Counted from the stretch's first letter, positions 19,766 through 30,075 are shown. The stretch: DNA of 64,000 bases from CAIYYO01 sp049299895 (GCA_049299895.1 JBAQYF010000014.1:1-64000); one strand, 5' to 3'. The notes: generated by a model not told the origin, from the letters alone. Numbers and translations are program-made.

Positions 19766-19773
19766 TTTATCGG

Positions 19774-20667
19774 TCAGATGACCTTTGTATATCCCTGTCC
19801 CGGAATTTGCATGGGGCTTGCGCCGCTGCATCTCAGGTCGCATCCTCCCGCGTCCTCGTTCAATAGGCCCGCAGCATCCGCTCTGCACTGCCTGCACCAA
19901 TCCATCTGCGGGACGTATTCCTCCATAAGGGCTCTTTTTTTGTCCAGCTCTTCTTTCCCGGGCCTTGGATAATTTACGAATTCCGCAAGGGGTATCAGGG
20001 GCATAAGGTTCATGAGCCGCACCCCGAGGGATCCTATCTCCTGCGATAGATCGACCAATTCGGAATCGTTTATGCCCGGTATGTAGACTGTGTTCACTTT
20101 CACCCTGATCCCTGCGTCTATTGCCCTGGCGATGCCTTCTCTCTGCTTGTCCCAGAGGAGTTTTGCCGCTTCCCGGCCAACGTATCTTATGCCCTTCCAG
20201 GAAACATAGCGGTATATCTGTGCGCCTGTCCGTTCATCCATTGTATTGACCGTGACTGTCAGGTTGTCGAGGCCGGCCTCCTTGAGGTTTTCTACGTTCT
20301 CGGGGAGCGCGAGGCCGTTTGTCGAAAGGCATTTGGTATGGTCCGGGAAATTCTTTGCAATCAGCCTCAGGGTCTCTATCGTTTCCTCGTTTGCCAAGGG
20401 GTCGCCTGGGCCTGCTATTCCTATCACCTTGATCCTTTTGTCCTGCGTCAGAATGCTTTTTGCATATTTAACCGTTTCTTCCGGTTTCAGTATCTTGTAG
20501 GTCACCCCAGGCCGGTTCTCGTTCACGCACCCGTATTTGCGGTCGCAGTATCTGCATTGTATGTTGCACCTGGGAGCGACCGCAAGATGCAGCCTCCCGA
20601 ACCTTCCAGCCGCATTCCTGTTAAAGCAGGGGTGCGCTGCGTCTTTTACGTCTGTGTCTGATGCCAT
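19774..20667 (-). CDS. nifB: nitrogenase cofactor biosynthesis radical SAM protein NifB
   Basis: This 297-residue stand-alone radical SAM enzyme builds the NifB-co (8Fe-9S-C) core. It has the HPCF motif near the N-terminus, the SAM-cluster motif CNIQCRYC, the GPGDPLAN segment and a Cys-rich tail (WCRQCRADAAG) that contributes additional cluster ligands. It lacks the C-terminal NifX-like domain of many bacterial NifB proteins, as in methanogens. It is placed between nifK (10 bp) and nifE (8 bp), which is unusual; nifB is often unlinked in archaea. Confidence 0.94.
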   Translation of the reverse strand: MASDTDVKDAAHPCFNRNAAGRFGRLHLAVAPRCNIQCRYCDRKYGCVNENRPGVTYKILKPEETVKYAKSILTQDKRIKVIGIAGPGDPLANEETIETLRLIAKNFPDHTKCLSTNGLALPENVENLKEAGLDNLTVTVNTMDERTGAQIYRYVSWKGIRYVGREAAKLLWDKQREGIARAIDAGIRVKVNTVYIPGINDSELVDLSQEIGSLGVRLMNLMPLIPLAEFVNYPRPGKEELDKKRALMEEYVPQMDWCRQCRADAAGLLNEDAGGCDLRCSGASPMQIPGQGYTKVI

Positions 20668-20677
20668 GTGTTCCCTC

Positions 20678-22162
20678 TCATACCTGCTGCGTCCTGTCGT
20701 CCGGGTACTGGTAGTCGAGTATCTCGTTTGCTATCTCGTAGAGCAGGCGCTCTCCCCCGCGGTATCCGACTATTGCTTTCTTCTGGTATCCGAACCGATC
20801 GTATATCGGGAAGCCGAATCTCAGGAGCGGCACTTCCAGTTCCTTTGATATGTCCACGCACTTTGAGTTCCCCATTATGAGGTCGAGGTCCTTGTATTCT
20901 TTCAGGTGTTCCTCGTATTCGAAGAGGTCTCCTCCGTTGAATACCTTCGGCGTGTCCATAAAGAGGTGCCGGTACTCCTGGAATATGTTCTCGGCGTCCT
21001 CTGCAAATGTCTTTGTCGGCGTACTCGACGCTATTGCAACAGGCGTCATCCCTAATTCACATACGAACCTTGTTACTCCGAGGACTATTCCCGGGTCTCC
21101 GGATAATGCGACCCTCTTCATCATGGTGCTGTGGAACGTATCCGCCATGCCGTCCACGAGGCGGCCGCGGTCGTCTATAAGAGACTGCGGGACCTTTTTG
21201 CCGGTTATCCTGACAAGGGACCTTACAAATGAGTCCGTTGCCGAAACGCCGACCGGGAGTGGGCCGATTACTGCTTCCATCCCGTATTTCTTGTGCAGGA
21301 AGCGCGCACCTTCTCCGCCCGCTTCGGGCTGGAGCGCGAAAGTTGCCTTGGCATTCCCCATGTCTTTTATCTCGGATATGAGCGTTCCACCCGGGGGATA
21401 ATACGGGAGGGTCTGCGGGGGCTTTAGCGGCGCATCCAACGTATCCGATATGTCAAAGAGCATCGTATAATGTATCCCCATCTCTTTCAGGATGTATTTT
21501 ATCTCCCTGATGTCGCCCGGATAGATCATCCCCGGGATTATGTTCACTTTCCCGTTCGGCTTGTTCTTGCTTGTCGCCAGGCTTTCGAGGAATGCCTTCG
21601 ACGCCCTGTCGTATCCGTCGAGGTGGGAGCCAGCGAAACTCGGCGTATTTATGAGGACGATGGGAATTGCTTCCGCCTTTTCAGCACCTATCTCCTCTGC
21701 GAGCTTTTGCTTTGCAAGCTTCAGAAAGTTCGTCATATCGTCCCCTATTATCTCGCTTGAACAAGTCGTAACGACTCCTATCGCATCCGGCCAATACCTT
21801 ACGACAAGGTTTCTAATCCCTTCAACGACGTTTCGCCTTCCGCCGAATACTGCGGCGTCCTCGTGGAAAGAAGCAGTTGCAATTGACGCCGGCTCCTTGA
21901 ATATCCTGCAGAACGTGTATCTTACGTACGTCGTGCATCCCTGCGCGCCCTGCACGAAGGGTATTGCCCGGTTTATCCCTAGAACGGCCCACATCGCGCC
22001 GAGGGGCATGCACGTCCTGTTCGGGTTGATTACGACCGTCCGGTTCTGCGATGGGACTAATTGGGTGTCGCGAGGCTTGTACTCGGGCGACGCCGGGATC
22101 TTTTCTATCTTCATCTGCAAATAGTTTATCCCTTCTATAGGTATCTCGTTTGTTTCATTCAT
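20678..22162 (-). CDS. nifK: nitrogenase MoFe protein beta subunit
   Basis: The 494-residue protein has the P-cluster cysteines in PNRTCMPLGAMWAVLG, GAQGCTTYVRY and TTCSSEIIGDD, together with FHEDAAVFGG, a strongly conserved NifK motif. It starts inside the nifD stop (ATGA overlap), expected for a 1:1 subunit ratio. The N-terminal extension before the first P-cluster Cys is short, as in archaeal and clostridial types. Confidence 0.96.
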   Translation of the reverse strand: MNETNEIPIEGINYLQMKIEKIPASPEYKPRDTQLVPSQNRTVVINPNRTCMPLGAMWAVLGINRAIPFVQGAQGCTTYVRYTFCRIFKEPASIATASFHEDAAVFGGRRNVVEGIRNLVVRYWPDAIGVVTTCSSEIIGDDMTNFLKLAKQKLAEEIGAEKAEAIPIVLINTPSFAGSHLDGYDRASKAFLESLATSKNKPNGKVNIIPGMIYPGDIREIKYILKEMGIHYTMLFDISDTLDAPLKPPQTLPYYPPGGTLISEIKDMGNAKATFALQPEAGGEGARFLHKKYGMEAVIGPLPVGVSATDSFVRSLVRITGKKVPQSLIDDRGRLVDGMADTFHSTMMKRVALSGDPGIVLGVTRFVCELGMTPVAIASSTPTKTFAEDAENIFQEYRHLFMDTPKVFNGGDLFEYEEHLKEYKDLDLIMGNSKCVDISKELEVPLLRFGFPIYDRFGYQKKAIVGYRGGERLLYEIANEILDYQYPDDRTQQV

Positions 22163-23595
22163 TTTCCTTCCTCCAAGTCTATCCCGCCCTGGTATTTCCA
22201 GACCGGGGCATAGAGCCCCTGGTATATGTCGCGGGCGAAATTCACCATGCCCGAGAATCCTGCGTATGGTCCTTTCTCGTATGAGTGGGAGTTGACCGTC
22301 GGTATCCCCATCTTACGCGCGAGGTATTTTTCCTTTAGACCCGTTAGGAACAGGTCCGGCTTGTATTCCATGAGCATCTCTTCCAGTTCGAACTCGTTGG
22401 GCGCATCTATCATGAGGATGCCGCCCTTGTGCCTGGCGTTTATCTTCTCGTAGTCGTCGGCGTGGGCGAAGGTGCATGCTCCGGCGATTACTTCCATCCC
22501 GAGCTCTTCGAGGAGCTTTATCCAGTGCCACACCCTCGGGCCCCCGACGTATATCGCGACGCGTTTTCCCTTCAATTTTTCGCGGTAGAAATCAATGGCT
22601 TTTTGCACTCCTGCAGTCTCTTCTGCTATTATCTCCTCTGCCTTTTCCTCGAATCCGAAGAACTTGCCAGTGTCTCTCAGGGCTTCACTGGTCTGTTCGA
22701 TGCCGTACAGGGACACTCGGATAAATGGTATGTCGTATCCGTCCTTCTCCATATCTGCTATGTAACCTGCGGAACGCTGGCAGTGCACGACGTTCAGTTT
22801 CACGTCCGGCATCTTCAAAAGATTCTCTATGCGCTCGTTTCCGGAAAACACGGTGACTATCCGCACGCCGAGTTTTTCAAACAAGGGCTTTATGACCTTC
22901 AGGTCCCAGTCCATGTTGTAGTCGCCGATGATGGCTATGTCATACGGGGTCTTGTCCTCTTCGCGCATCTTGAATTCAGGCCTTTTCGCTCTCAACGCTT
23001 TTACCTGCGAATAGAACTGCATGTTGAAGTCGTGGTGTCCCTTGGACTGGCTCACGCCTGAACAACCCGGGGATTCGGCAGTGAAAGTCGGAAGCCCCGT
23101 CTCATCCTCGACCTGTCTTGCGACGGCCTTCACGTCGTCCCCGATAAGGCCGGTCGTGCACGTAGTAAATATTATAAGACCCTTTGCCTCAGGGAAAAGC
23201 CGGATAGATTCAAGGCAAGAGTTACGCAGTTTCTTTAGTCCCCCGAAGACGACGTCCTTTTCCTGCATGTCCGTTACCACGCAGTACCTGCGGTTCAGGG
23301 ACGCATTCGCAAGCTTCCCAGGCATCGCCCAGGGATACATGTCCGAGAGCGCCCTTCTCGTCCCCCAGGTATACCACGCGCATCCGACCGGAGAATGGAC
23401 CATCGCTATGATATCAGCAATCGGCCCGCCTATGACCCCCCTGGAACCGGCGAAAGCGCAGCCCCGCTCCGTCATATCTCCCGGGAGGGTGCAGGTATTG
23501 CATTTTGGTATAACTGGTTTCTCCGGGTCGTGAATATACGTATGCTCTCCCCTCTCAGGGATCTTCTCGTCGCATTTAAGTTTCGTTAACGGCAT
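22159..23595 (-). CDS. nifD: nitrogenase MoFe protein alpha subunit
   Basis: The 478-residue protein carries P-cluster ligands GCAFAGSRG, VGCAWYTWG and TTCTTGLIGDD. The FeMo-co ligands are the Cys of VVHCQRSAGYIAD and the His of VNSHSYEKGPYAGF. The SQSKGHH motif near the substrate site (Gln191 and His195 region) is also present. No anfG/vnfG gene lies between D and K, and molybdate transport genes are in the same operon, so this is the molybdenum enzyme. Confidence 0.96.
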   Translation of the reverse strand: MPLTKLKCDEKIPERGEHTYIHDPEKPVIPKCNTCTLPGDMTERGCAFAGSRGVIGGPIADIIAMVHSPVGCAWYTWGTRRALSDMYPWAMPGKLANASLNRRYCVVTDMQEKDVVFGGLKKLRNSCLESIRLFPEAKGLIIFTTCTTGLIGDDVKAVARQVEDETGLPTFTAESPGCSGVSQSKGHHDFNMQFYSQVKALRAKRPEFKMREEDKTPYDIAIIGDYNMDWDLKVIKPLFEKLGVRIVTVFSGNERIENLLKMPDVKLNVVHCQRSAGYIADMEKDGYDIPFIRVSLYGIEQTSEALRDTGKFFGFEEKAEEIIAEETAGVQKAIDFYREKLKGKRVAIYVGGPRVWHWIKLLEELGMEVIAGACTFAHADDYEKINARHKGGILMIDAPNEFELEEMLMEYKPDLFLTGLKEKYLARKMGIPTVNSHSYEKGPYAGFSGMVNFARDIYQGLYAPVWKYQGGIDLEEGK

Positions 23596-23614
23596 TTTTC
23601 ATTCCTCCCTTTTT

Positions 23615-23983
23615 CTATCTGATAGCATCCACTCCCCGCTCGCCTGTCCTCACCCGCACGCAGTCCTCGACCGGGCAGACAAATATCCTGCCGTCGCCGA
23701 TGGCTCCCGTGTGATTAGTCTTCATGATGATCCCCGCGACAAGGAGGGCGTCTTTGTCCTCCACGACGAGGGTTATCATCCTCTTGGGGATATAGCTCAT
23801 GTCCCCGACCACATTTTCCATCTCCGGGCTCAGGGCGAAAGAAACCTCTTTTCCAAGGCCTTTCTGCTTCCCCCGCCCGAGGACGCTCTCGGCTGTCATC
23901 GAAGGGAATCCGACGGACTCAAGGACCTCCTTTGTATGCGATATCTTGTTCGGCCGGATAATCGCAATCACTTCTTTCATCAC
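23615..23983 (-). CDS. nifI2: nitrogenase PII regulator NifI2
   Basis: The 122-residue PII-type protein has a long T-loop (GRGKQKGLGKEVSFALSPEM...) characteristic of NifI2, and the GAIGDGRIFVCPVEDCVRVRTGE signature region. In methanogens NifI1 and NifI2 form a complex that switches off nitrogenase when 2-oxoglutarate falls. It overlaps nifI1 by 4 bp and precedes nifD by 19 bp, the classic archaeal position. Confidence 0.95.
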   Translation of the reverse strand: MMKEVIAIIRPNKISHTKEVLESVGFPSMTAESVLGRGKQKGLGKEVSFALSPEMENVVGDMSYIPKRMITLVVEDKDALLVAGIIMKTNHTGAIGDGRIFVCPVEDCVRVRTGERGVDAIR

Positions 23984-24297
23984 AGTTCCTCCGAACCGGT
24001 CCTGATAGTGTACGTCTTCTCAACCGGGGTAACAAAGATCTTCCCGTCCCCGGGATTCCCAGTGTAAGATGTCTTGGATATGATCCCTATCGCTTTCTCT
24101 ACGTCTTTATCGTTCACGACCATCAGGAGCATAGTCTTTGGCAGTTCGTCGTAATAGACGTCCCCGACTTTTACTCCCTTCTGCTTGCCCCTCCCTGCAA
24201 CGTTTATCTTCGTCAAAGCGACGAACCCGCCTGCTGCAAGCGCTTCGACCACTTCCTCGGTTTTTTTAGGCCTGAGAACCGCTCTAATCATCTTCAT
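23980..24297 (-). CDS. nifI1: nitrogenase PII regulator NifI1
   Basis: This 105-residue PII-like protein begins MKMIRAVLRPKKTEEVVEAL. Its T-loop is short and distinct (GRGKQKGVKVGDVYYDEL), and the ATP-binding loop is GNPGDGKIFVTPV. It is the partner of NifI2 for post-translational control of nitrogenase. It starts 17 bp after nifH, preceded by an AGGAGG-type ribosome-binding site. Confidence 0.95.
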   Translation of the reverse strand: MKMIRAVLRPKKTEEVVEALAAGGFVALTKINVAGRGKQKGVKVGDVYYDELPKTMLLMVVNDKDVEKAIGIISKTSYTGNPGDGKIFVTPVEKTYTIRTGSEEL

Positions 24298-24314
24298 TTT
24301 CTTCTCCTCCTTGT

Positions 24315-25260
<946 letters not shown>

Positions 25261-25274
25261 AATTATAAAATTAT

Positions 25275-25640
25275 TAATTTGGCCTGCGGCGTCATGCGCA
25301 TTTGCTGCAAACCGGATGCGGAACCTGGGTGCGGGGTAGCATCCAGGAGACATTAATATAACTCATGTAGGTGGCCTGTCGCGCAATAGGGTGCATCATC
25401 CGCGATGAAAATTCTGATCAGATGCATTCTGCACTCTATATACTGTATGTATTATGGTCCTTCCGGTGGTTCTGCAGTGCTCTCGGACGTTGGAACATCT
25501 GCCGTCGATACCTGTTAGGGCTATGTACGAATCCTGTGCATGAAGGAATCTCATAGTCCCTGTGAAGAGATGCCAAGCGCATAGACGTTCGAAGGCTGGA
25601 ACGGATGCGATTTGAAACTCTTTTCCTTTTTTTTCTTTTC
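25275..25640 (+). ncRNA. candidate structured RNA between nifH and glnA (type unknown)
   Basis: A GC-richer stretch of about 340 bp sits between two very AT-rich promoter zones and has no credible reading frame. It contains a strong 9-bp hairpin (CCTGGGTGC / GCATCCAGG, loop GGGGTA, about 25323-25346) and another possible pairing (TGCATC / GATGCA, about 25393-25425). It is preceded by a TATA-like AATTATAAAATTATTAA (about 25260-25276) and followed by a T-run (CTTTTCCTTTTTTTTC, from about 25619). I found no RNase P, SRP or tRNA signature. The strand is inferred from the T-run. A long glnA leader is the alternative. Confidence 0.4.
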
Positions 25641-25699
25641 CACATAAACTAAAACGGCCTGTATTGTTATTTTGTTAAAAAAACCATAAAAAACTGATG

Positions 25700-25745
25700 A
25701 AAACATCAATATTTATTTGATAAATCTAATAAATCTATAAGAAAA
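25700..25745 (+). promoter_or_regulatory. glnA (first copy) promoter
   Basis: A TATA-like TATTTAT is framed by an inverted repeat ATCAA-N7-TTGAT at 25705-25721, about 45-55 bp before the ATG at 25764. An inverted repeat over the TATA box would suit a repressor operator. Confidence 0.45.
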
Positions 25746-25763
25746 ATCAAAAATTTTTTTAAA

Positions 25764-27179
25764 ATGACCCCAAAGGATGTTCTGGCATTTGCTAAGGAAA
25801 AGAACGTGAAGATGGTAGACCTGAAGTTCATGGACCTGCCCGGTCTGTGGCAGCACATAACGGTGCCGCTCAACATGTTCGGCGAGAAGGACTTCTCGGA
25901 AGGGAAAGGATTCGACGGCTCGTCCATCCGCGGGTTCCAGGAGATAAACGAGAGCGACATGATACTTATCCCTGATCCCAAGACTGCAGTGATCGATCCA
26001 TTCTGCGACATCCCCACATTGAGCCTTATATGCAACGTAAAAGATCCTGTGACTGGAGACCATTATTCAAGGGATCCAAGGTACGTGGCTGAGAAGGCGG
26101 AAAAATATCTTATAAGCACAGGTATTGCAGACACGTCCTACTGGGGACCTGAGGCGGAGTTCTTCATCTTTGACGATGTGAGATACGACGAGAACCACCA
26201 CAGCTCCTTTTACACGATCGATTCCGTGGAAGGGGACTGGAACACCGGCAGGGAGGAGAAACCGAACCTCGGATACAAGCCCAGGTACAAGGAAGGATAC
26301 TTCCCGGTCTCGCCCACGGACAGTTACCAGAACCTGCGAAACGAGATGGTAATGAAGCTCATGGAAGCAGGGATCCCGATAGAGACCCAGCACCACGAAG
26401 TTGCCTCAGGGGGCCAGGCTGAAATCGACATGAAGTATGAGACCCTTGTAAAACAGGCCGACCTATTGATGCTGTACAAATACATCATAAAGAACGTCGC
26501 AAAGGCGCATAACAAGACCGTGACATTCATGCCGAAACCTATATTCCAGGACAACGGGAGCGGGATGCACGTGCACCAGTCCCTGTGGAAAGGAGGCAAG
26601 CCATTATTCTACGACGAGAAGGGATACGCAGGACTCTCGCAGCTGGGGATATACTACATAGGAGGGATCCTTGCGCACGCATCTTCCCTCATGGGATTGT
26701 GCGCGCCCACGACGAACTCCTACAAGAGGCTCGTACCCGGATACGAAGCGCCGGTCAACATGATATACTCCCAGAGGAACAGGAGCGCAGCATGCAGGAT
26801 ACCGATGTACTCCAAGTCGCCCGCGAGCAAGAGGATAGAATTCCGCTCGCCCGATGCGTCGTGCAACCCGTACCTTGCGTTCTCGGCGATGCTGCTTGCG
26901 GGACTCGACGGTATACAGAAGAAGATAATGCCTCCGGCACCGATCGACAAGAATCTCTATGACATGCCCAAAGAGGAATTAAAGAAAATAAAGTCCGTGC
27001 CAGGCTCCCTTGCCGAAGCATTGAACGCGCTTGAAAGCGACCACGACTACCTCCTGAAGGGGAACGTCTTCACAAAAGACGTCATAGAGACATGGATCGA
27101 CTACAAGAGGAAGAAGGAAGTGGATCCGGTAAGACTTAGGCCGACGCCCTATGAGTTCTACCTGTATTACGACATTTAG
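25764..27179 (+). CDS. glnA: glutamine synthetase, type I-beta-like
   Basis: The 471-residue enzyme makes glutamine from glutamate, ammonia and ATP. Landmarks are [71 protein letters not shown] and [10 protein letters not shown]. It has the insertion and the motif NLYDMPKEE near residue 397 that marks the I-beta subgroup, whose Tyr is adenylylated in enteric bacteria. No GlnE-type adenylyltransferase is in this window, so the Tyr may be unused here. This subgroup is mostly bacterial and may have been acquired. The second copy at 30076 is of I-alpha type. Confidence 0.95.
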   Translation: MTPKDVLAFAKEKNVKMVDLKFMDLPGLWQHITVPLNMFGEKDFSEGKGFDGSSIRGFQEINESDMILIPDPKTAVIDPFCDIPTLSLICNVKDPVTGDHYSRDPRYVAEKAEKYLISTGIADTSYWGPEAEFFIFDDVRYDENHHSSFYTIDSVEGDWNTGREEKPNLGYKPRYKEGYFPVSPTDSYQNLRNEMVMKLMEAGIPIETQHHEVASGGQAEIDMKYETLVKQADLLMLYKYIIKNVAKAHNKTVTFMPKPIFQDNGSGMHVHQSLWKGGKPLFYDEKGYAGLSQLGIYYIGGILAHASSLMGLCAPTTNSYKRLVPGYEAPVNMIYSQRNRSAACRIPMYSKSPASKRIEFRSPDASCNPYLAFSAMLLAGLDGIQKKIMPPAPIDKNLYDMPKEELKKIKSVPGSLAEALNALESDHDYLLKGNVFTKDVIETWIDYKRKKEVDPVRLRPTPYEFYLYYDI

Positions 27180-27191
27180 AGCCTGGATCAT

Positions 27192-27299
27192 TCTCTTGCG
27201 TCACCAGAAGAGCCTTTAAGAAAGGCTCGCGAAACTGTGGGGATGCCCTTCGGGCACCCCACCTGACGTAAGTGAGTTTACTCTCTTGCGTCACCAGAA
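27192..27299 (+). repeat. hairpin cassette bounded by an 18-bp direct repeat
   Basis: TCTCTTGCGTCACCAGAA occurs at 27192-27209 and again exactly 90 bp later at 27282-27299. Between the copies are two hairpins: GAGCCTTT-AAG-AAAGGCTC (27209-27228), and GTGGGG(a)TGCCC-TTC-GGGCACCCCAC (27236-27261). A third copy, inverted and matching 17 of 18, lies at 31615-31632 just before another glutamate-synthase-like gene. It could be the glnA 3' end/terminator, a small RNA, or a MITE-like element. Confidence 0.6.
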
Positions 27300-27382
27300 A
27301 ATGCAAGGGGGAGGGGGACGTAAGTTCCCCTCCAAGGCCTGTTTTCTCCTTTAATATCTGCCTTGCCTTAATACTTTACAAG

Positions 27383-27634
27383 GTGAAATTTTCTTTGCGC
27401 CTGAAACTTAGGATAACATCTTTTCTCCTGGGTGTTCTGGGGATAGTGACTGCGTTCCTGTCAAAGAGAGAGGATACCACCCCGTCTCTTAGCCGCATGT
27501 ATGTACCTCCCCAGTTCTACTATGCCCAGGAATACCTGATAGCTTCAGGACTGATGCTCGTCTCCGCTCTGATCCTTTTAATTCTATCGTTCAGAAAGGA
27601 CGCAAAAAAGATAATCGAGACGAACCGCAAATAA
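27383..27634 (+). CDS. small two-TM membrane protein, function unknown
   Basis: With the GTG start at 27383 the product has 83 residues. A basic N-terminus (KFSLRLKLR) precedes a membrane segment (ITSFLLGVLGIVTAFL); a loop rich in Ser and Tyr follows, then a second segment (YLIASGLMLVSALILLILSF) and a basic tail. The longer frame would start within the hairpin cassette and is less likely. It ends 4 bp before the radical SAM gene, so they may be cotranscribed. No family is recognised. Confidence 0.5.
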   Translation: MKFSLRLKLRITSFLLGVLGIVTAFLSKREDTTPSLSRMYVPPQFYYAQEYLIASGLMLVSALILLILSFRKDAKKIIETNRK

Positions 27635-27638
27635 GCCG

Positions 27639-28691
27639 ATGGCCTTGAACTATTCCTTTGCGCGCATCAGGCAGGATACGTTCCTTAGGGCTTTTCACAC
27701 CCTCTCGGAGCACGGGAGGGCCATAGCACCGCACTCCGTCGTCTGGGACTCTACTCGGAAATGCAATCTGGATTGCATCCACTGCGCTGCAAGAGACAAA
27801 TATCAAAAGGAACTTACTTTTCTGGAAGCAAAAACGCTGATAGACACTCTTTCCGGGATGAATGTCTCAACCCTCCAGGTGACCGGCGGAGAACCCCTTA
27901 TGAGAAAAGACATGCTTGAAGTCCTTTCCTACGCGGCGGAAAAAGGATTAAAGACAAGCCTTGCAACAAACGGCTATCTAATAGATGAAAAGACGGCTGA
28001 TGATATCGTTTCGGCCGGCGTATATCTTGTACAGGTCAGCATAGACGGGACCCGGCAGGCCCATAATCACATAAGGAACGATCAGCGGAGTTTTGAGAGG
28101 GCGATTTCTGCTGTGGGATACCTGAAAGAAAGCTCCTGTCCCAAAGTAAGCGTGGCTTCGACGGCTATGCCCTCGAATCTGGGTACCTTAAGAGACCTAA
28201 GGGAGATCCTTATAGAAAAAGAAGCGGATTTCTGGAATATCGGAACAGTCTTGCCCGCGGGTAAAGCAAAGAATAAGCCGGAGTTGTTTCTAAACCGGGA
28301 GCAATTCCGCGTGCTTATGGACTGCATAATCTCCTCGAAAAAAGAGATAGAAACAGACCTTGGAGAAAATTTTCCCTTCTTGGGAGAATACGAAAAAAAG
28401 ATCCGCAAAAGGCCTCTCATATGCCCCGCAGGCATAATGTCATGCTGCGTCGGGGTAGACGGGCATGTAAGGGGATGCCCGGACCAGCAGGACAGCGATG
28501 GAAACCGGGAGGGGAGCATCCTCAAAGAAAGATTCGAGGATATATGGACTAAAGGATTTGTGCGTTATCGCGGCAGGAAAATACTGAAAACGGACAACAG
28601 ATGTTTCTCATGCGAAAGCAAAAATGCCTGCTTCGGCGGATGCCACGTCATGCGCGAATCCGGGCTGCAGTGCATAAAAGACTATCTATAG
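27639..28691 (+). CDS. radical SAM/SPASM domain protein
   Basis: The 350-residue protein has the SAM-cluster motif CNLDCIHC (about residue 43), GGEPL, SIDG, and a Cys-rich SPASM tail (CPAGIMSCCVGVDGHVRGC and CFSCESKNACFGGC). The tail binds one or two auxiliary clusters. Such proteins modify peptides or make cofactors (PqqE, NirJ, mycofactocin types). No precursor peptide is obvious, though the small membrane protein just upstream is a possible partner. The substrate cannot be told from sequence. Confidence 0.8.
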   Translation: MALNYSFARIRQDTFLRAFHTLSEHGRAIAPHSVVWDSTRKCNLDCIHCAARDKYQKELTFLEAKTLIDTLSGMNVSTLQVTGGEPLMRKDMLEVLSYAAEKGLKTSLATNGYLIDEKTADDIVSAGVYLVQVSIDGTRQAHNHIRNDQRSFERAISAVGYLKESSCPKVSVASTAMPSNLGTLRDLREILIEKEADFWNIGTVLPAGKAKNKPELFLNREQFRVLMDCIISSKKEIETDLGENFPFLGEYEKKIRKRPLICPAGIMSCCVGVDGHVRGCPDQQDSDGNREGSILKERFEDIWTKGFVRYRGRKILKTDNRCFSCESKNACFGGCHVMRESGLQCIKDYL

Positions 28692-28698
28692 TTCTCGT

Positions 28699-29469
28699 TT
28701 AAAACAAGTTCTTTAGGCCGGTTATCGAATCCAGCACCGCATCAGGCTTTATGACAGACCTTTTAACGTCTCCCTTTTTGTGTTTCCCGCTGGTTACGAG
28801 AAATCCTCTCATGCCCGCTCTCTGCGCGCCGGCTATGTCCGTTATCAGGTCGTCTCCGATGGCTATCGCATCCTTCGGTTTTGCTTTCATGTCTGCCAGA
28901 GCCAGGTGGAGGAACTCTCGGGAAGGTTTTCCGATTAGGTGCGCCCTCTGTCCCGTCGAGTATTCCAGGGCGGCCGTATACGGTCCCCCGCAGAGCGCAA
29001 GGCCCTCGGGCGACCTCCAGTAGCGGTCCTTTTCCATTGCGATGAGGTCGGCTCCTGCAAGGAGGCAGTTGAACGCTTCATTCATCCGTTCATAAGTAAA
29101 CTCGTTTCCGGCGTCTCCTATTATGACATGGTCCGGCTTTTTTCCGGTCCTCAGGATGCCCTCCTTCCTGAAGTCTTTGTATACGTCGCCAGTCGTGAGC
29201 AGGTAACACCTAAGTTTCTTCGTCTTCTTAACGTACCTGGCAGTTGCGATGGGCGCAGTGAACAACTCTTTTTCCCTTATGTCAAAACCGAATCTTTTCA
29301 GTTTCCCGTGAAGCGTCGACCGGCAGGACTGCGTAGCGTTGGATATGAACCTGAAAGAAAACTTATTATCCCGCAGGTAATCGATCGTTTCCGCGGCTCC
29401 CGCGATCGGGGTGTTGTCGGTGTACAGGACTCCGTTTATGTCTATAAGGAAGGAAGGCTTGGAAGCCAT
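28699..29469 (-). CDS. HAD-superfamily (IIA) phosphatase, NagD/LHPP-like
   Basis: The 256-residue HAD hydrolase has motif I FLIDINGVLY with Asp nucleophile. The second acidic position is Asn, as in the LHPP/HDHD2 branch rather than the DxD of most phosphatases. Motif II is in RFISNATQS, and the C-terminal GDDLITDIAGAQRAGMRGFLV holds motif IV. The cap (class IIA) lies between. The substrate is unknown; relatives act on phosphoglycolate, nucleotides or pyrophosphate. It follows the Lrp regulator by 7 bp on the same strand. Confidence 0.8.
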   Translation of the reverse strand: MASKPSFLIDINGVLYTDNTPIAGAAETIDYLRDNKFSFRFISNATQSCRSTLHGKLKRFGFDIREKELFTAPIATARYVKKTKKLRCYLLTTGDVYKDFRKEGILRTGKKPDHVIIGDAGNEFTYERMNEAFNCLLAGADLIAMEKDRYWRSPEGLALCGGPYTAALEYSTGQRAHLIGKPSREFLHLALADMKAKPKDAIAIGDDLITDIAGAQRAGMRGFLVTSGKHKKGDVKRSVIKPDAVLDSITGLKNLF

Positions 29470-29476
29470 ATTATTC

Positions 29477-29932
29477 TCAAAGATCGACCCCGTGCGTCTC
29501 TTTCATCACGTTCAGAACGAGCATGGTATAAGTCCTTTCCACGTGGGGGATAGCCATTACGCTCTTTATGAACTTATCCAGTTCCTCTCTTTCCTTGAAC
29601 TTGGCAACGATGATGGCGTCGTAGTCGCCCGTAACGTCGTAGAGCGCCGATACGTTGGATTTTTTAGCGATCTTTTCTTCTACTTCCTGTAGGAATCCGC
29701 CCTCCACGACCAGTCCTATCAATGCCGTCAGGTCGTATCCGAGCTTTGAGAAGTCCAGGTCCACCATGAATCTCTTTATGATGCCCATCTCCTGCAGCTT
29801 GTTGACCCTGTTGTAGATAGTGCCCTCGGCTACTCCCAGTTTTTCCGCTATGTCTCGGTGGCTTTTGCGGGCGTCCTTTTTCAGCTCTCTTAGTATTGAA
29901 AGGTCCAGGTCGTCTATCTTTGGCGAGGCCAT
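29477..29932 (-). CDS. Lrp/AsnC family transcription regulator
   Basis: The 151-residue protein has the usual Lrp size. The N-terminal helix-turn-helix reads DLDLSILRELKKDARKSHRDIAEKLGV, followed by GTIYNRVNKLQEMGIIKRF. The RAM effector domain includes LYDVTGDYDAIIVAKF. It is divergent from the second glnA with about 143 bp between the starts, so it probably regulates glnA and itself in response to an amino acid, most plausibly glutamine. That link is inference. Confidence 0.88.
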   Translation of the reverse strand: MASPKIDDLDLSILRELKKDARKSHRDIAEKLGVAEGTIYNRVNKLQEMGIIKRFMVDLDFSKLGYDLTALIGLVVEGGFLQEVEEKIAKKSNVSALYDVTGDYDAIIVAKFKEREELDKFIKSVMAIPHVERTYTMLVLNVMKETHGVDL

Positions 29933-30075
29933 GTTATATTTTTTGATTTACGCCTATAAAAGGGGTGAGATTTCCTTATTTTTTAGCCATTTTTTTGAGT
30001 ATTTCAACAATTTCCCTGGAATTCTTAAGTAAAGAAGTTTATATCATAAAGTATCTAAGTCAATCTGGTGATAAA
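29933..30075. promoter_or_regulatory. divergent promoter region, Lrp regulator / second glnA
   Basis: AT-rich spacer with a TATA-like AGTTTATATCAT (about 30029-30040) about 40 bp before the glnA start, and GGTGA as ribosome-binding site (30067-30071). Toward the regulator, TTTTTGATTTACGCCTATAAAAGG contains a TATAAAA element on the plus strand reading; the minus-strand TATA is less clear. Confidence 0.45.

Noticed and set aside
19766..19900. 45-residue N-terminal extension of NifE
   Set aside because: It lies wholly within the nifB 3' end in another frame; the start at 19765 is correctly spaced.
22159..23595. Alternative (V or Fe-only) nitrogenase
   Set aside because: No G subunit gene lies between D and K, and molybdate transport and nifV are in the same operon.
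25275..25640. RNase P, SRP or tRNA gene between nifH and glnA
   Set aside because: None of the conserved boxes of these RNAs were found. The C/D-like boxes near 25404 are only five bases apart.
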